Source of the DNA: Gammaproteobacteria bacterium
Lineage (GTDB): Bacteria > Pseudomonadota > Gammaproteobacteria > Competibacterales > Competibacteraceae
NCBI GenBank assembly: GCA_024235135.1
Contig: JACKMZ010000001.1
Span: 1 to 64,000 of the forward strand
Length of the DNA: 64,000 bases
Direction of reading: 5' to 3'
Of the stretch, positions 42,467-50,943 are shown piece by piece (position 1 is the stretch's first letter; the number at the start of each line of letters is the position of its first letter). The notes under the pieces were generated by a model, which did no database searches, was not told the origin of the DNA, and saw only the letters and a program-made list of their open reading frames with translations. The translations under genes were made by a program, and so were the position numbers.

Positions 42467-43237
42467 TTACAGCGGATAATCGTATTCCAGGGTCAGCGGA
42501 GCGTGATCGGAGAATCGCTCCGTTTTGTAGATGGCGGCGGTCAATACCTTATCCGCCAAGCCCGGCGTAACGATCTGATAATCAATGCGCCAGCCGACGT
42601 TCTTTGCCCAGGCTTGGCCGCGATTCGACCACCAGGTGTATTGGTCGGGTTCCTGATTGACCCGGCGAAAGGCATCCACCAGACCCACCGGTCCCAGTAA
42701 CTCATCCATCCAGGCCCGTTCCTCGGGTAGAAAGCCCGAATTCTTTTGGTTGCCCCGCCAGTTCTTCAAATCGACGGCTTTGTGGGCGATGTTCCAGTCG
42801 CCGCAGAGGATATAGTCGCGGTTTTCCGCGCGCAGAGCCTGAAAACGCGACAGCAGGCGGTTCATGAGCGCGAATTTGACCCCTTGCCGTTCCGGGCCGG
42901 ATGAACCCGACGGCAGATAGAGGGAGCAAACGCTCAGCCTCCCGAAGCGGGCTTCCAGATAACGGCCTTCGGCATCCACTTCCGGCCAGCCCCAGCCCAT
43001 TTGCACGGCATCCGGTTCGCGCCGGCAATACAGGGCCACGCCGCTATAGCCCTTCTTGTGGGCGTCGTGGCAATAGCAGTGAAACCCGGCCGGACGATGC
43101 GCCGCGCCAAGCTGGTGTTCCTGGGCCTTGGTTTCCTGCACGCACACCACATCGGCGTTCTGTCGTTCAAGCCATTCGAAAAAGCCCTTGCGGGCGGCGG
43201 AACGAATGCCGTTGGCGTTGAAAGAGATGATCTTCAT
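42467..43237 (-). CDS. xthA: Exodeoxyribonuclease III
   Basis: 256-residue AP endonuclease and 3'-5' exonuclease for base-excision repair. MKIISFNANGIRSAARKGFFEWL, VCVQETKAQ (metal Glu), GDWNIAHKAVDLKN, and the C-terminal SDHAPLTLEYD are intact. GGGAG is 8 bases before the ATG. The stop of a 61-codon frame upstream overlaps this ATG by 4 bases. Confidence 0.96.
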   Translation of the reverse strand: MKIISFNANGIRSAARKGFFEWLERQNADVVCVQETKAQEHQLGAAHRPAGFHCYCHDAHKKGYSGVALYCRREPDAVQMGWGWPEVDAEGRYLEARFGRLSVCSLYLPSGSSGPERQGVKFALMNRLLSRFQALRAENRDYILCGDWNIAHKAVDLKNWRGNQKNSGFLPEERAWMDELLGPVGLVDAFRRVNQEPDQYTWWSNRGQAWAKNVGWRIDYQIVTPGLADKVLTAAIYKTERFSDHAPLTLEYDYPL

Positions 43238-43419
43238 CGTTGTCGCTCCCAGCCAAGATCCTCCCCCTGCCGGGCGCTCCCTACAGCTTGAATTGGCTTG
43301 ATCGGGTTTTTGGACTTCAGTTCAGTTTGAACCGGTTCAAGCCATTCGGGTGGTCCGATGACCTGCATCACTCGGCCTGAAAAATCCTCAAAAACGACAT
43401 ATAACTTACTATAAATCAT
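43234..43419 (-). CDS. Small hypothetical protein upstream of xthA
   Basis: 61 codons beginning MIYSKLYVVFEDFSGRVMQV and containing GPPEWLEPVQTEL. Its stop (TGA) overlaps the xthA ATG in the usual coupled ATGA form, and its composition looks protein-like, which argues for translation. Against it, no Shine-Dalgarno precedes the ATG and the gene begins in AT-rich promoter-like DNA. I recognise no family. Confidence 0.4.
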   Translation of the reverse strand: MIYSKLYVVFEDFSGRVMQVIGPPEWLEPVQTELKSKNPIKPIQAVGSARQGEDLGWERQR

Positions 43420-43507
43420 ATAGATAACAATATGGCATGGATGCTGCTAAAGCTTGGATAACCTGCTATTCAACCCATTCCAAAAATTAACGCGAAGAGG
43501 TTATCCG

Positions 43508-44626
43508 ATGAACACTACAAAGAAACAATGGTTGGCCACAAGTCTGATGGCGGTTTCCATGATCGTGGCGACTCAAGGCTTCGGTCAGGAATTTCATACC
43601 GACAACAGCAACGTGGGCCTGGAGATTCCAGAAAACAAAGCCAGCAGTGCCAGTGAGGATTACTGGACCGCCGAGCGGATGCGCAATGCCGTGCCGCTGG
43701 ATCTGAAATTGGACGATCAGCCTTTCAGTTACGAGGCCCAGGCGGCGGAACCGACCGATCCGCCCGTGGTGCAACAGGGCGAAAAGCCGTTGCTGGGAAA
43801 ATCCTCGGTTGCCGGGAAAAAGCTCTATGTTCCCCTGGAACCGGATCAGCCCGTCGAGCAGGATGAGGAACAAACCCCGTCGGCCGACGACATTTTGCTC
43901 CATGATGGCGAACGGCCTCATCCCTTTACCGGGGCCGAAATATTCGACAGCTATGAGCAGTATCCGCTGCGCACCATTGGCAAGCTGTTTTTCTCCCGGA
44001 ATGGCGGCGACTTCGTCTGCTCGGCCTCCGCCCTGGCCAGCGACAACTTGCGTCTGGTCTGGACCGCCGGCCATTGCGTGGCGGCGGGTGACGGCGTCAA
44101 CTGGTCATACAACGTGCGTTTCGTGCCGGCCTATCGTTACGGCGCGGCGCCGTTTGGCGTTTGGGAAGTCTGCGGTCTGTACACGACATCGCCGTGGTTC
44201 AATAGCAGCGATCTTGCGCAGGATTTTGGCGCGATCAAAGTCTGCGATCGTCCAGACGGCGCACGCTTGCACGAAGTGGTCGGTTCCTTGGGCTTCATGG
44301 CCAACATAGCCCGCGTGCAACACTGGAACTCTTTTGGTTATCCGGCCGCCCCGCCTTTCAACGGCGAGTCCATGCACACCTGTCAGGCGGGTTTTGGCCG
44401 CGACGACGGCGGGCTGTTCCCGATGACCATCGGCATCGGTTGCGACATGACGGGCGGTTCCAGTGGCGGCCCCTGGATTCTGGGGTTCAATCGGCTGGGC
44501 GGCGGCAATTTTCTGAATGGTTTGAACAGCTACGGCTACGGCAGTTTGCCCAATGTGATGTTCTCACCCTACTTCGGGAATGAATTCCTGGACCTGCGGG
44601 GATACGCCATGGCCAACGGCGGCTAA
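43508..44626 (+). CDS. Secreted trypsin-like serine protease
   Basis: 372 residues. Signal peptide (MNTTKKQWLATSLMAVSMIVATQGFG), a propeptide-like acidic region of about 120 residues, then a trypsin-fold domain from about residue 145. The catalytic triad is His189 (WTAGHC), Asp239 (LAQDFGAI) and Ser319 (GGSSGGPW). Cys pairs (Cys171/Cys190, Cys222/Cys246, Cys292/Cys312) fit extracellular disulfides. It resembles V8-like/S1B extracellular endopeptidases. GAAGAGG before ATG 43508 sets the start; the frame is open 18 codons upstream. A terminator hairpin follows. Confidence 0.88.
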   Translation: MNTTKKQWLATSLMAVSMIVATQGFGQEFHTDNSNVGLEIPENKASSASEDYWTAERMRNAVPLDLKLDDQPFSYEAQAAEPTDPPVVQQGEKPLLGKSSVAGKKLYVPLEPDQPVEQDEEQTPSADDILLHDGERPHPFTGAEIFDSYEQYPLRTIGKLFFSRNGGDFVCSASALASDNLRLVWTAGHCVAAGDGVNWSYNVRFVPAYRYGAAPFGVWEVCGLYTTSPWFNSSDLAQDFGAIKVCDRPDGARLHEVVGSLGFMANIARVQHWNSFGYPAAPPFNGESMHTCQAGFGRDDGGLFPMTIGIGCDMTGGSSGGPWILGFNRLGGGNFLNGLNSYGYGSLPNVMFSPYFGNEFLDLRGYAMANGG

Positions 44627-44647
44627 GCGCCACGGTTCAAGCTCAGC

Positions 44648-44677
44648 AGGGGCGGATTGGGAGACCGATCCGCCCCT
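44648..44677. terminator. Convergent terminator, secreted protease / eutC
   Basis: AGGGGCGGATTGG pairs with CCGATCCGCCCCT (one G-U) around a four-base loop, 21 bases after the protease stop, followed by TTGTCGTTTG. It sits between two convergent genes and may serve both. Confidence 0.6.
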
Positions 44678-44702
44678 TGTCGTTTGTGAATGGGAAAATC
44701 GC

Positions 44703-45479
44703 TCAATCGGAGCCGGGTAGAGACAAGAGGTCGCTACGGTCTTTCAGGTCCACGCCGCTTAATTTACACCGCAAGGATTCCTGGAGCAGATAGGTCAGTT
44801 TGTCGGCCGCCTGGAGGTGTCCAAGGCCCGCCGAACGGATGTTGGAGATACAGTTGCGTTCGGCGTTCTGGCGGCCGCGGCGCGGTCCGTAGGTAAGGTA
44901 GATACCCAGGCTGTCCGGCGAACTCAAGCCGGGTCGTTCGCCGATCAGGATGACGGTGGCCGTCGCCCGCAACCGTTCGCCGATGTCGTCGGCCAAAGCC
45001 ACCCGTGCCTGACGCGCAAGAAAAACGGTGGGGCAGAAACCGATGCCCGCCTGGCGTAACCGCTGGACGATCTGGGTGAGCGTGGGCACGGCCTGTTGTT
45101 GCACGGCCAGGGCGGATAGGCCGTCCCCAATAATCAACACCACGTCATGGCCGCCGAGTTCATCCCGCAATTCGCGCAGCCATCGCTGGCCGGACTCATC
45201 GAGTAACCGCCCCAAATCGGGTCGCTTGAGATAACGCGCGCGATCGGTCGCCTGGCTGTGCACCGTTTCGGTGGCCAGTCCACATCGTTCCAACTCCACG
45301 GCGATGGCGTCGAAGTCCACGGATTGCTGCACGGCATCGCGCGCCTGGGCGTGGCTGAGCTGGAAGCGCATCACTTCGGCGGTTGGCAGAGCGTGGCCGA
45401 CTCGTCCCAAAGCGATACGGGCATCGGTAAAACGGCGCAGACCTTGCCAAGGATCGGGGGTGGCTAGCTTGGAGGACAT
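44703..45479 (-). CDS. eutC: Ethanolamine ammonia-lyase small subunit
   Basis: 258-residue light chain of the adenosylcobalamin-dependent ammonia-lyase that turns ethanolamine into acetaldehyde and ammonia. TDARIALGRVGHALPTAEVM is the family N-terminal block, with FQLSHAQARDAV after it, DVVLIIGDGLSALAVQQQA in the centre and LIGERPGLSSPDSLGIYLTY near the end. Its ATG follows the eutB stop by 6 bases. No eutA reactivase or microcompartment genes are nearby. Confidence 0.96.
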   Translation of the reverse strand: MSSKLATPDPWQGLRRFTDARIALGRVGHALPTAEVMRFQLSHAQARDAVQQSVDFDAIAVELERCGLATETVHSQATDRARYLKRPDLGRLLDESGQRWLRELRDELGGHDVVLIIGDGLSALAVQQQAVPTLTQIVQRLRQAGIGFCPTVFLARQARVALADDIGERLRATATVILIGERPGLSSPDSLGIYLTYGPRRGRQNAERNCISNIRSAGLGHLQAADKLTYLLQESLRCKLSGVDLKDRSDLLSLPGSD

Positions 45480-45485
45480 GGGTGT

Positions 45486-46877
45486 TTAACCGGTTTGCAA
45501 ATAACTCAGCATCGGATTGCCCGAAGTGCGGGGCGCGAGTCGGTTGGCCGGGCCGACGATGCGCATGGATTGCAGCCATGCCTCGAATTCCGGCGCCGGG
45601 CGCAAGCCCATCACTTCCCGCAGATAAAGGGCGTCGTGAAAGGAGGTGCTCTGGTAGTTCAGCATGATATCGTCGGCGCCCGGAACGCCCATGATGAAGT
45701 GGACGCCCGCCACGCCGAGCAGGGTCAGAAGATTGTCCATGTCGTTCTGATCGGCCTCCGCGTGATTGGTATAGCAGATGTCCACGCCCATGGGCACGCC
45801 TAGCAACTTACCGCAGAAATGATCCTCCAATCCGGCGCGGATGATCTGCTTGCCGTCATAAAGATATTCCGGGCCGATGAAACCCACTACGGTATTGACC
45901 AGCAGCGGTTCGAAATGACGCGCCACCCCATAGGCACGGGCCTCGCAGGTCTGTTGATCCAGCCCTTCGTGGGCTTCGGCCGACAGGGCGCTGCCCTGGC
46001 CGGTCTCGAAGTACATCACGTTGTTTCCCAACGTGCCGCGCCGCAGCGCCCGCGCCGCCGCCAGGGCTTCTTGCAGCATGCTCAGGGTTATGCCGAAACT
46101 CTTGTTGGCCTGCTCGGTGCCGGCGATGGATTGAAAGACCAGATCGATGGGCGCTTGGGCGTCCTGTTCCATGATCTGCAACTGACTGGAAACATGAGTC
46201 AGCACACAGGCTTGGGTAGGAATGGCATAGGCGCTGCGCAGTTCGTCGAGCAGCTTGAGCAGGGTGTGGACCGTGCTCAGGCTGTCGGAGGCTGGATTGA
46301 TGCCGATCACCGCGTCACCGTTGGCATACAGCAAACCGTCGATGATGGCGGCCAGGATACCCTTGGGATCGTCGGTCGGATGGTTGGGTTGTAGGCGCGT
46401 GGACAAGCGACCCGGCAAGCCGATGGTATTGCGAAAGCGGGTGACGACCCGGCATTTGCGGGCCACCGTGATGAGATCCTGGTTACGCATCAGCTTGGAA
46501 ACCGCCGCCGCCATCTCCGGCGTCAGGCCCTGGGCGACCTCGGTCAGCCGCGCGCCATCCACCTGTTCCGAAAGCAGCCAATCACGCAGATCGCCGACCG
46601 TGAATCCGCTCAACGGAGCGAAGGCGCCGGCGTCATGGCCATCCAGAATCAAGCGGGTGACTTCGTCGCGCTCGTAGGGGACCACGGGTTCTTCCAGAAA
46701 CCGGCGCAAAGGCGTTTCCATCAGGACCATGGCCGCCGCTACCCGTTGTTCGGCGCTGGTCGCGGCGATACCGGCCAGTTGATCGCCGGAACGCTCGGGC
46801 GACGCCTTGGCCAGCACGTCTTTCAGGCTCTCGAAACGGTAGACACGGCTACCGAGGGTTTGCGAATACGTCGTCAT
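45486..46877 (-). CDS. eutB: Ethanolamine ammonia-lyase large subunit
   Basis: 463-residue heavy chain, a TIM barrel that binds substrate and the cobalamin. RNTIGLPGRLSTRLQPNHPTDDPKGILAAI, AVIGINPASDS, VGFIGPEYLYDGKQIIRAGLEDHFCGKLLGVPMGVDICYTNHAEADQNDM and GADDIMLNYQSTSFHDALYLR are conserved blocks. ATG 46877 (MTTYSQTLGSRVYRF) matches the family; the frame is open 27 codons upstream. First gene of eutBC, 34 bases after the Smr gene on the same strand. Confidence 0.97.
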   Translation of the reverse strand: MTTYSQTLGSRVYRFESLKDVLAKASPERSGDQLAGIAATSAEQRVAAAMVLMETPLRRFLEEPVVPYERDEVTRLILDGHDAGAFAPLSGFTVGDLRDWLLSEQVDGARLTEVAQGLTPEMAAAVSKLMRNQDLITVARKCRVVTRFRNTIGLPGRLSTRLQPNHPTDDPKGILAAIIDGLLYANGDAVIGINPASDSLSTVHTLLKLLDELRSAYAIPTQACVLTHVSSQLQIMEQDAQAPIDLVFQSIAGTEQANKSFGITLSMLQEALAAARALRRGTLGNNVMYFETGQGSALSAEAHEGLDQQTCEARAYGVARHFEPLLVNTVVGFIGPEYLYDGKQIIRAGLEDHFCGKLLGVPMGVDICYTNHAEADQNDMDNLLTLLGVAGVHFIMGVPGADDIMLNYQSTSFHDALYLREVMGLRPAPEFEAWLQSMRIVGPANRLAPRTSGNPMLSYLQTG

Positions 46878-46911
46878 GTCAACAGTCGCACGCCGTGTGG
46901 CGGCCTCGGGG

Positions 46912-47457
46912 TTAAACCCGTCTTTTGAGAAGCACGTATACGGCCCCCGTGCCGCCATCCACCGGGCGGGCCGAGCAGAAGGCCAGCACTTCCTCGCGTT
47001 GCCGCAGCCAGTGATTGACCTTGGACTTCAGGACGGGCCCTTTATGGTGCGAGCCTTTGCCCTTGCCATGAATGATCCGCACGCAGGTCATGCTGTTGCG
47101 CCGGCAGTCGTGCAGGAAGGCGAGAAACGCCTGTCGGGCGACGGCGACCGTCATCCCATGCAGGTCCAGGGTGGCGCTGACCCGGAATTGACCCCGGCGT
47201 AATTTACGCAGTACGCCATGCTGCAAACCTGCTCGACTGAAGTACAATTCGTCGCCGGTATCCAAATCGGCGGGTTCGAAATAATTCGAAACCATATCAA
47301 TGAGCACCTGCCGCTCGTCAGCTTGGGTGGAGAGCGGAACGGGGGCTGGTTTGGCGCGGAACGGTTCGGCCCGGTCATGGCGCAAACGCTTGACGGGTCC
47401 CACCTGTTGGCGGAACAATTGGCTATCTTCCGGGTCCGGTTGCAATGGTTTATTCAT
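46912..47457 (-). CDS. Smr domain (MutS2-like) protein
   Basis: 181 residues. The C-terminal Smr domain has ATLDLHGMTVAVARQAF (DLHGxT motif) and CVRIIHGKGKGSHHKGPVLKSKVNHWLR (HGKG motif), typical of the SmrA/YfcN-YdaL group of nucleases or ribosome-rescue factors. SmrB-type proteins cleave mRNA at collided ribosomes, but which subtype this is cannot be settled here. GAGG is well spaced for ATG 47457; two upstream codons in frame are ignored. Divergent from surE over 111 bases and upstream of eutB. Confidence 0.9.
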   Translation of the reverse strand: MNKPLQPDPEDSQLFRQQVGPVKRLRHDRAEPFRAKPAPVPLSTQADERQVLIDMVSNYFEPADLDTGDELYFSRAGLQHGVLRKLRRGQFRVSATLDLHGMTVAVARQAFLAFLHDCRRNSMTCVRIIHGKGKGSHHKGPVLKSKVNHWLRQREEVLAFCSARPVDGGTGAVYVLLKRRV

Positions 47458-47568
47458 GGGCACCTCGGAATCGTATCGGCGGGAATGAGCCTAAGTATAA
47501 CGGCTCCGTCCCGGCCTTCGTCTGCCGCAGTGGCGGCTGTCGCTCACTTGAAAGTGCACTCGCGGACA

Positions 47569-48315
47569 ATGCGGATTCTGGTTAGTAATGATGACGGATA
47601 TCAGGCCCCAGGTATCCTGTGTTTGGCGGCGGCCTTGCAAGAGATCGCGGAGATCAGCGTCGTAGCTCCGGATCGCGATCGCAGCGGCGCCAGCAATTCG
47701 TTGACGCTGAAAAGTCCTCTTTACGTTACCCGCCACGACAACGGTTTCCGCAGCGTGGAGGGTACGCCGACCGATTGCGTGCATCTGGCCATAACCGGTT
47801 TGTTGGACCCTGAACCGGACATGGTGGTTTCCGGTATCAACAACGGTTCCAATCTCGGCGATGACGTACTCTATTCGGGAACGGTCGCTGCCGCCATCGA
47901 AGGACGTTTTCTCGGTCTGCCAGCCATTGCGATTTCCCTGGTGGGCGGACAGCCTGAACATTTTCACACTGCCGCGCGCGTGGCCAAGCAACTGGTATTG
48001 GGCCTGCGCCGCAATCCCTTGCCTTCGGACAGCATTCTAAGCGTTAACGTACCCGATCTGCCTTGGGAGGAACTGCGCGGCTATCAGGCCACCCGGCTTG
48101 GCCATCGGCACAAATCGGAACCGGTGATCAAGAGCATGGACCCGCGGGGCAATCCCATCTATTGGGTGGGACCGGCGGGTCCTGAACAGGATGCCGGTCC
48201 CGGTACCGATTTTCACGCGGTGCGCACCGGTTACGTATCCATCACTCCCTTGCAGGTCGATTTCACCCGCTATACGGCGCTGGAGCAGGTGGCGCAATGG
48301 TTGGAGCGCCTATGA
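47569..48315 (+). CDS. surE: 5'/3'-nucleotidase SurE
   Basis: 248-residue metal-dependent nucleotidase linked to stationary-phase survival. MRILVSNDDGYQAPGI holds the metal residues Asn7, Asp8 and Asp9, followed by VVAPDRDRSGASNSLTL, SGINNGSNLGDDVLYSGTVAAAIEGRF. The frame is open far upstream (to 47218), but the family start is fixed. It begins the surE-yqaA-nlpD-rpoS locus; the usual pcm gene after surE is absent. Confidence 0.97.
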   Translation: MRILVSNDDGYQAPGILCLAAALQEIAEISVVAPDRDRSGASNSLTLKSPLYVTRHDNGFRSVEGTPTDCVHLAITGLLDPEPDMVVSGINNGSNLGDDVLYSGTVAAAIEGRFLGLPAIAISLVGGQPEHFHTAARVAKQLVLGLRRNPLPSDSILSVNVPDLPWEELRGYQATRLGHRHKSEPVIKSMDPRGNPIYWVGPAGPEQDAGPGTDFHAVRTGYVSITPLQVDFTRYTALEQVAQWLERL

Positions 48316-48962
48316 GCGAGGGCGATCCGGCGGCTGAGGCAGCGGCGAAACCGGCGGCGGTTCCGCGTCGCTTCATGTGGTCGGGTCCGTTCGGTTGGTT
48401 GCAAGATCAAGTCATGATCTGGGCGAAGCATCGTCATGCCCCTTGGTTTCTGGGGGGCTTGAGCTTCGCGGAGTCGTCGTTTTTTCCAATACCGCCCGAT
48501 GTCATGCTGGCACCCATGTCGTTGGTTCAGCCCCATCGCGCTTGGCGTTTTGCCTTGCTGACCACCTTGGCTTCGGTGCTCGGCGGCTTGTTTGGGTACC
48601 TGCTTGGCTCGTTTCTTTTCGATCTGATCGAGCCGATGTTGCAGCGGGCCGGGTATTGGCCGGCGTATCTTCAAGCGCGGGACTGGTTCGATCGCTGGGG
48701 TTTCTGGGCCATGTTCCTGGCCGGTTTCTCTCCGATCCCCTACAAGGTTTTCACCATCACGGCGGGTACGCTGTCCATGGCTTTGTTGCCGTTCGTGGCC
48801 GCGTCGGTGATCGGCCGGGGCATGCGCTTTTATCTGGTGGCCGCGTTGATGCGTTGGGGCGGTGCTCGCATGGAGACGATGCTGCGTAAGCATATCGACA
48901 GTCTGGGCTGGTTGACTGTCATCGTTGCCCTGCTGGTTTACTTGGTGGTTGCAAATAGATGA
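48312..48962 (+). CDS. YqaA-type DedA/VTT-domain membrane protein
   Basis: 216 residues. After a basic N-terminus, FAESSFFPIPPDVMLAPMSL and GGLFGYLLGSFLFDLI followed by AMFLAGFSPIPYKVFTITAGTLSMAL match the VTT (SNARE-associated Golgi-like) domain of YqaA proteins. Four to five membrane segments. Family members are implicated in lipid or phospholipid handling and envelope integrity. ATGA overlaps link it to both surE upstream and nlpD downstream, the standard order apart from pcm. Confidence 0.9.
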   Translation: MSEGDPAAEAAAKPAAVPRRFMWSGPFGWLQDQVMIWAKHRHAPWFLGGLSFAESSFFPIPPDVMLAPMSLVQPHRAWRFALLTTLASVLGGLFGYLLGSFLFDLIEPMLQRAGYWPAYLQARDWFDRWGFWAMFLAGFSPIPYKVFTITAGTLSMALLPFVAASVIGRGMRFYLVAALMRWGGARMETMLRKHIDSLGWLTVIVALLVYLVVANR

Positions 48963-49771
48963 TTGATGGCTTCAAACATTGCGGGCGAATGGTTCATGGG
49001 GTTTGCCTGGGGATGATGTTGAGTCTGGTGGCGGGCTGCGCGGGCTATCAGCAGACGGCCGACAGCGGCAACGCGGCGGAAACTTATGTAGTGGCTCGCG
49101 GCGATACCCTGTCGGAGATTGCCATACGTTTCGGCCTGGATTTCCGGGAGGTGGCGGAATGGAACCAACTGCGTTCACCTGATCGGATTTTCCCGGGGCA
49201 ACGTCTGCGGCTTACGCCGCCGGATGGGACTCCTCGCTCCCAACTAGCTGCATCCGAGCCGGCAACGACCCCCACTCGTCGCGGCGAGAATCGGCCCTCG
49301 CCCACCGCTTCTTCCAGACCGGCCGCGACGCCGACCAGTGCGGTGCCCAGTGGTAATGGCGTGCATTCCAATTCCGGTCAACGGGTGGTGGCCAATCTGA
49401 CCTGGCTGTGGCCGACCGAAGGTGAGATCGTGCGCGCCTACCAACCACAGATACCCGGCGGCAAGGGTATTCAGATCGGCGGTAAAATCGGACAGCCCGT
49501 GCGGGCGGCTTCCGGTGGCGAAGTCGTGTACAGCGGTAGTGGACTTCCGGGTTACGGAAGGCTTATCATCGTCAAACATTCCGATACGCTTTTAAGCGCG
49601 TATGGGTATCTGGGTGAAATATATGTCAAGGAAGGGGACACCGTGGTCCCAGGACAATCCATAGCTTCGCTGGGAAGGGGGCAGGACAACCAGCCGGTCT
49701 TGCATTTCGAGATCCGTAAAAATGGCGACCCCGTGAATCCCTTAGCTTATCTTCCGGCTCAAGAAGCCTGA
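48959..49771 (+). CDS. nlpD: Murein hydrolase activator lipoprotein NlpD
   Basis: 270 residues. Lipobox LVAGC makes Cys27 the lipidated residue. A LysM peptidoglycan-binding domain is at about 42-86 (YVVARGDTLSEIAIRFGL), then a Ser/Thr/Pro-rich linker, then a LytM/M23 domain from about 160 (GKGIQIGGKIGQPVRAASGGEVVYSG). The usual M23 zinc ligands are not all present, as in NlpD proteins that activate amidase AmiC rather than cut. It overlaps yqaA by 4 bases and lies just before rpoS; in E. coli an rpoS promoter sits inside nlpD. Confidence 0.95.
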   Translation: MIDGFKHCGRMVHGVCLGMMLSLVAGCAGYQQTADSGNAAETYVVARGDTLSEIAIRFGLDFREVAEWNQLRSPDRIFPGQRLRLTPPDGTPRSQLAASEPATTPTRRGENRPSPTASSRPAATPTSAVPSGNGVHSNSGQRVVANLTWLWPTEGEIVRAYQPQIPGGKGIQIGGKIGQPVRAASGGEVVYSGSGLPGYGRLIIVKHSDTLLSAYGYLGEIYVKEGDTVVPGQSIASLGRGQDNQPVLHFEIRKNGDPVNPLAYLPAQEA

Positions 49772-49879
49772 AATTTATGCATCCTATAAAAATCAAAGGC
49801 GCAGACCGAAGCGGATCATTGTGTGCCCTCCGCTGGCGAACGCGTCAGAAACTATTCCACCCCCATCGAGGAGGTAACG

Positions 49880-50920
49880 ATGTCTCCACGTACCACTCAA
49901 TCCGTTCAGTTGGTCGAAAGCGAGGAGGGACTGCACGAGATTGAGGCCACTGATGATCTCCTTTCCCCTTTCGACGAGGGGCTTGAAGAAGAAAAGCTGG
50001 AGCAGGAAGCCGCCATTGAGGCGACCAGCGATTACGTTGCGAGTGACAACCCATGGGCCGTGGCAAGCGGGCGTGACCTCACCCCGGATGAGTTGGACGC
50101 CACACGCATCTACCTGAGCGAGATCGGATATTCCCCGTTGCTGACCGCCGAAGAAGAAGTCCATTTCGCGCGTTTGGCTCTTCAAGGCGTGGAACCCGCC
50201 CGCAACCGCATGGTAGAGAGCAATCTGCGACTCGTGGTCAAGATCGCCCGCCGTTATATGAACCGAGGTCTGACCCTGCTGGATCTGATCGAGGAAGGCA
50301 ATCTCGGCTTGATCCACGCGGTAGAAAAGTTCGACCCCGAGCGTGGTTTCCGGTTTTCGACCTACGCAACCTGGTGGATACGCCAGACCATCGAGCGGGC
50401 TATCATGAACCAGACCCGCACCATCCGCTTACCGATTCACATCATCAAAGAAATCAATCTGTATCTGCGCACTGCTCGGCAGTTGGCGCAATCCCTGGAT
50501 CACGAACCCACCGCCGAGGAAATCGCGCTGGCCATGAACAAACAGGTCAGCGAAGTCAAACGCATGTTGAGTCTGAACGAGCGTGTGGCTTCGGTGGATA
50601 CCCCGATCGGCAAGGACGAGGATCGTTCGTTGCTGGATGCCATTCCCGACGATAACAATCCCGATCCCTCGCAGCTGCTGCAGGAAGAGGACTTGAACGA
50701 GAATCTCGGCATGTGGCTGAACCAGTTGAACGATAAGCAACGAGTCGTGGTAGAACGACGCTTTGGCCTGAATGGGCAGGAGCGTGCCACCCTGGAACAG
50801 GTGGGTAACGAAATTGGCGTGACCCGGGAGCGCGTTCGGCAAATTCAGATCGATGCCCTGCGGCGCTTGCGCAAGATACTGGAAAACGACGGATTTTCCG
50901 AAGAATTTCTGTACGGCTAA
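49880..50920 (+). CDS. rpoS: RNA polymerase sigma factor RpoS
   Basis: 346-residue stationary-phase and general-stress sigma factor. Region 1.2 begins DATRIYLSEIGYSPLLTAEEEV; region 2 holds NRMVESNLRLVVKIARRYMNRGLTLLDLIEEGNLGLIHAVEKFDPERGFRFSTYATWWIRQTIERAI; region 3 and region 4 (RFGLNGQERATLEQVGNEIGVTRERVRQIQ) are complete. GAGGAGG about 8 bases before ATG 49880 sets the start. The acidic N-terminus (EEGLHEIEATDDLLSPFDEG) is typical. Its position after nlpD confirms RpoS over RpoD or RpoH. Confidence 0.97.
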   Translation: MSPRTTQSVQLVESEEGLHEIEATDDLLSPFDEGLEEEKLEQEAAIEATSDYVASDNPWAVASGRDLTPDELDATRIYLSEIGYSPLLTAEEEVHFARLALQGVEPARNRMVESNLRLVVKIARRYMNRGLTLLDLIEEGNLGLIHAVEKFDPERGFRFSTYATWWIRQTIERAIMNQTRTIRLPIHIIKEINLYLRTARQLAQSLDHEPTAEEIALAMNKQVSEVKRMLSLNERVASVDTPIGKDEDRSLLDAIPDDNNPDPSQLLQEEDLNENLGMWLNQLNDKQRVVVERRFGLNGQERATLEQVGNEIGVTRERVRQIQIDALRRLRKILENDGFSEEFLYG

Positions 50921-50943
50921 GCGTCTTTTTGTCGTCCCCTGTC

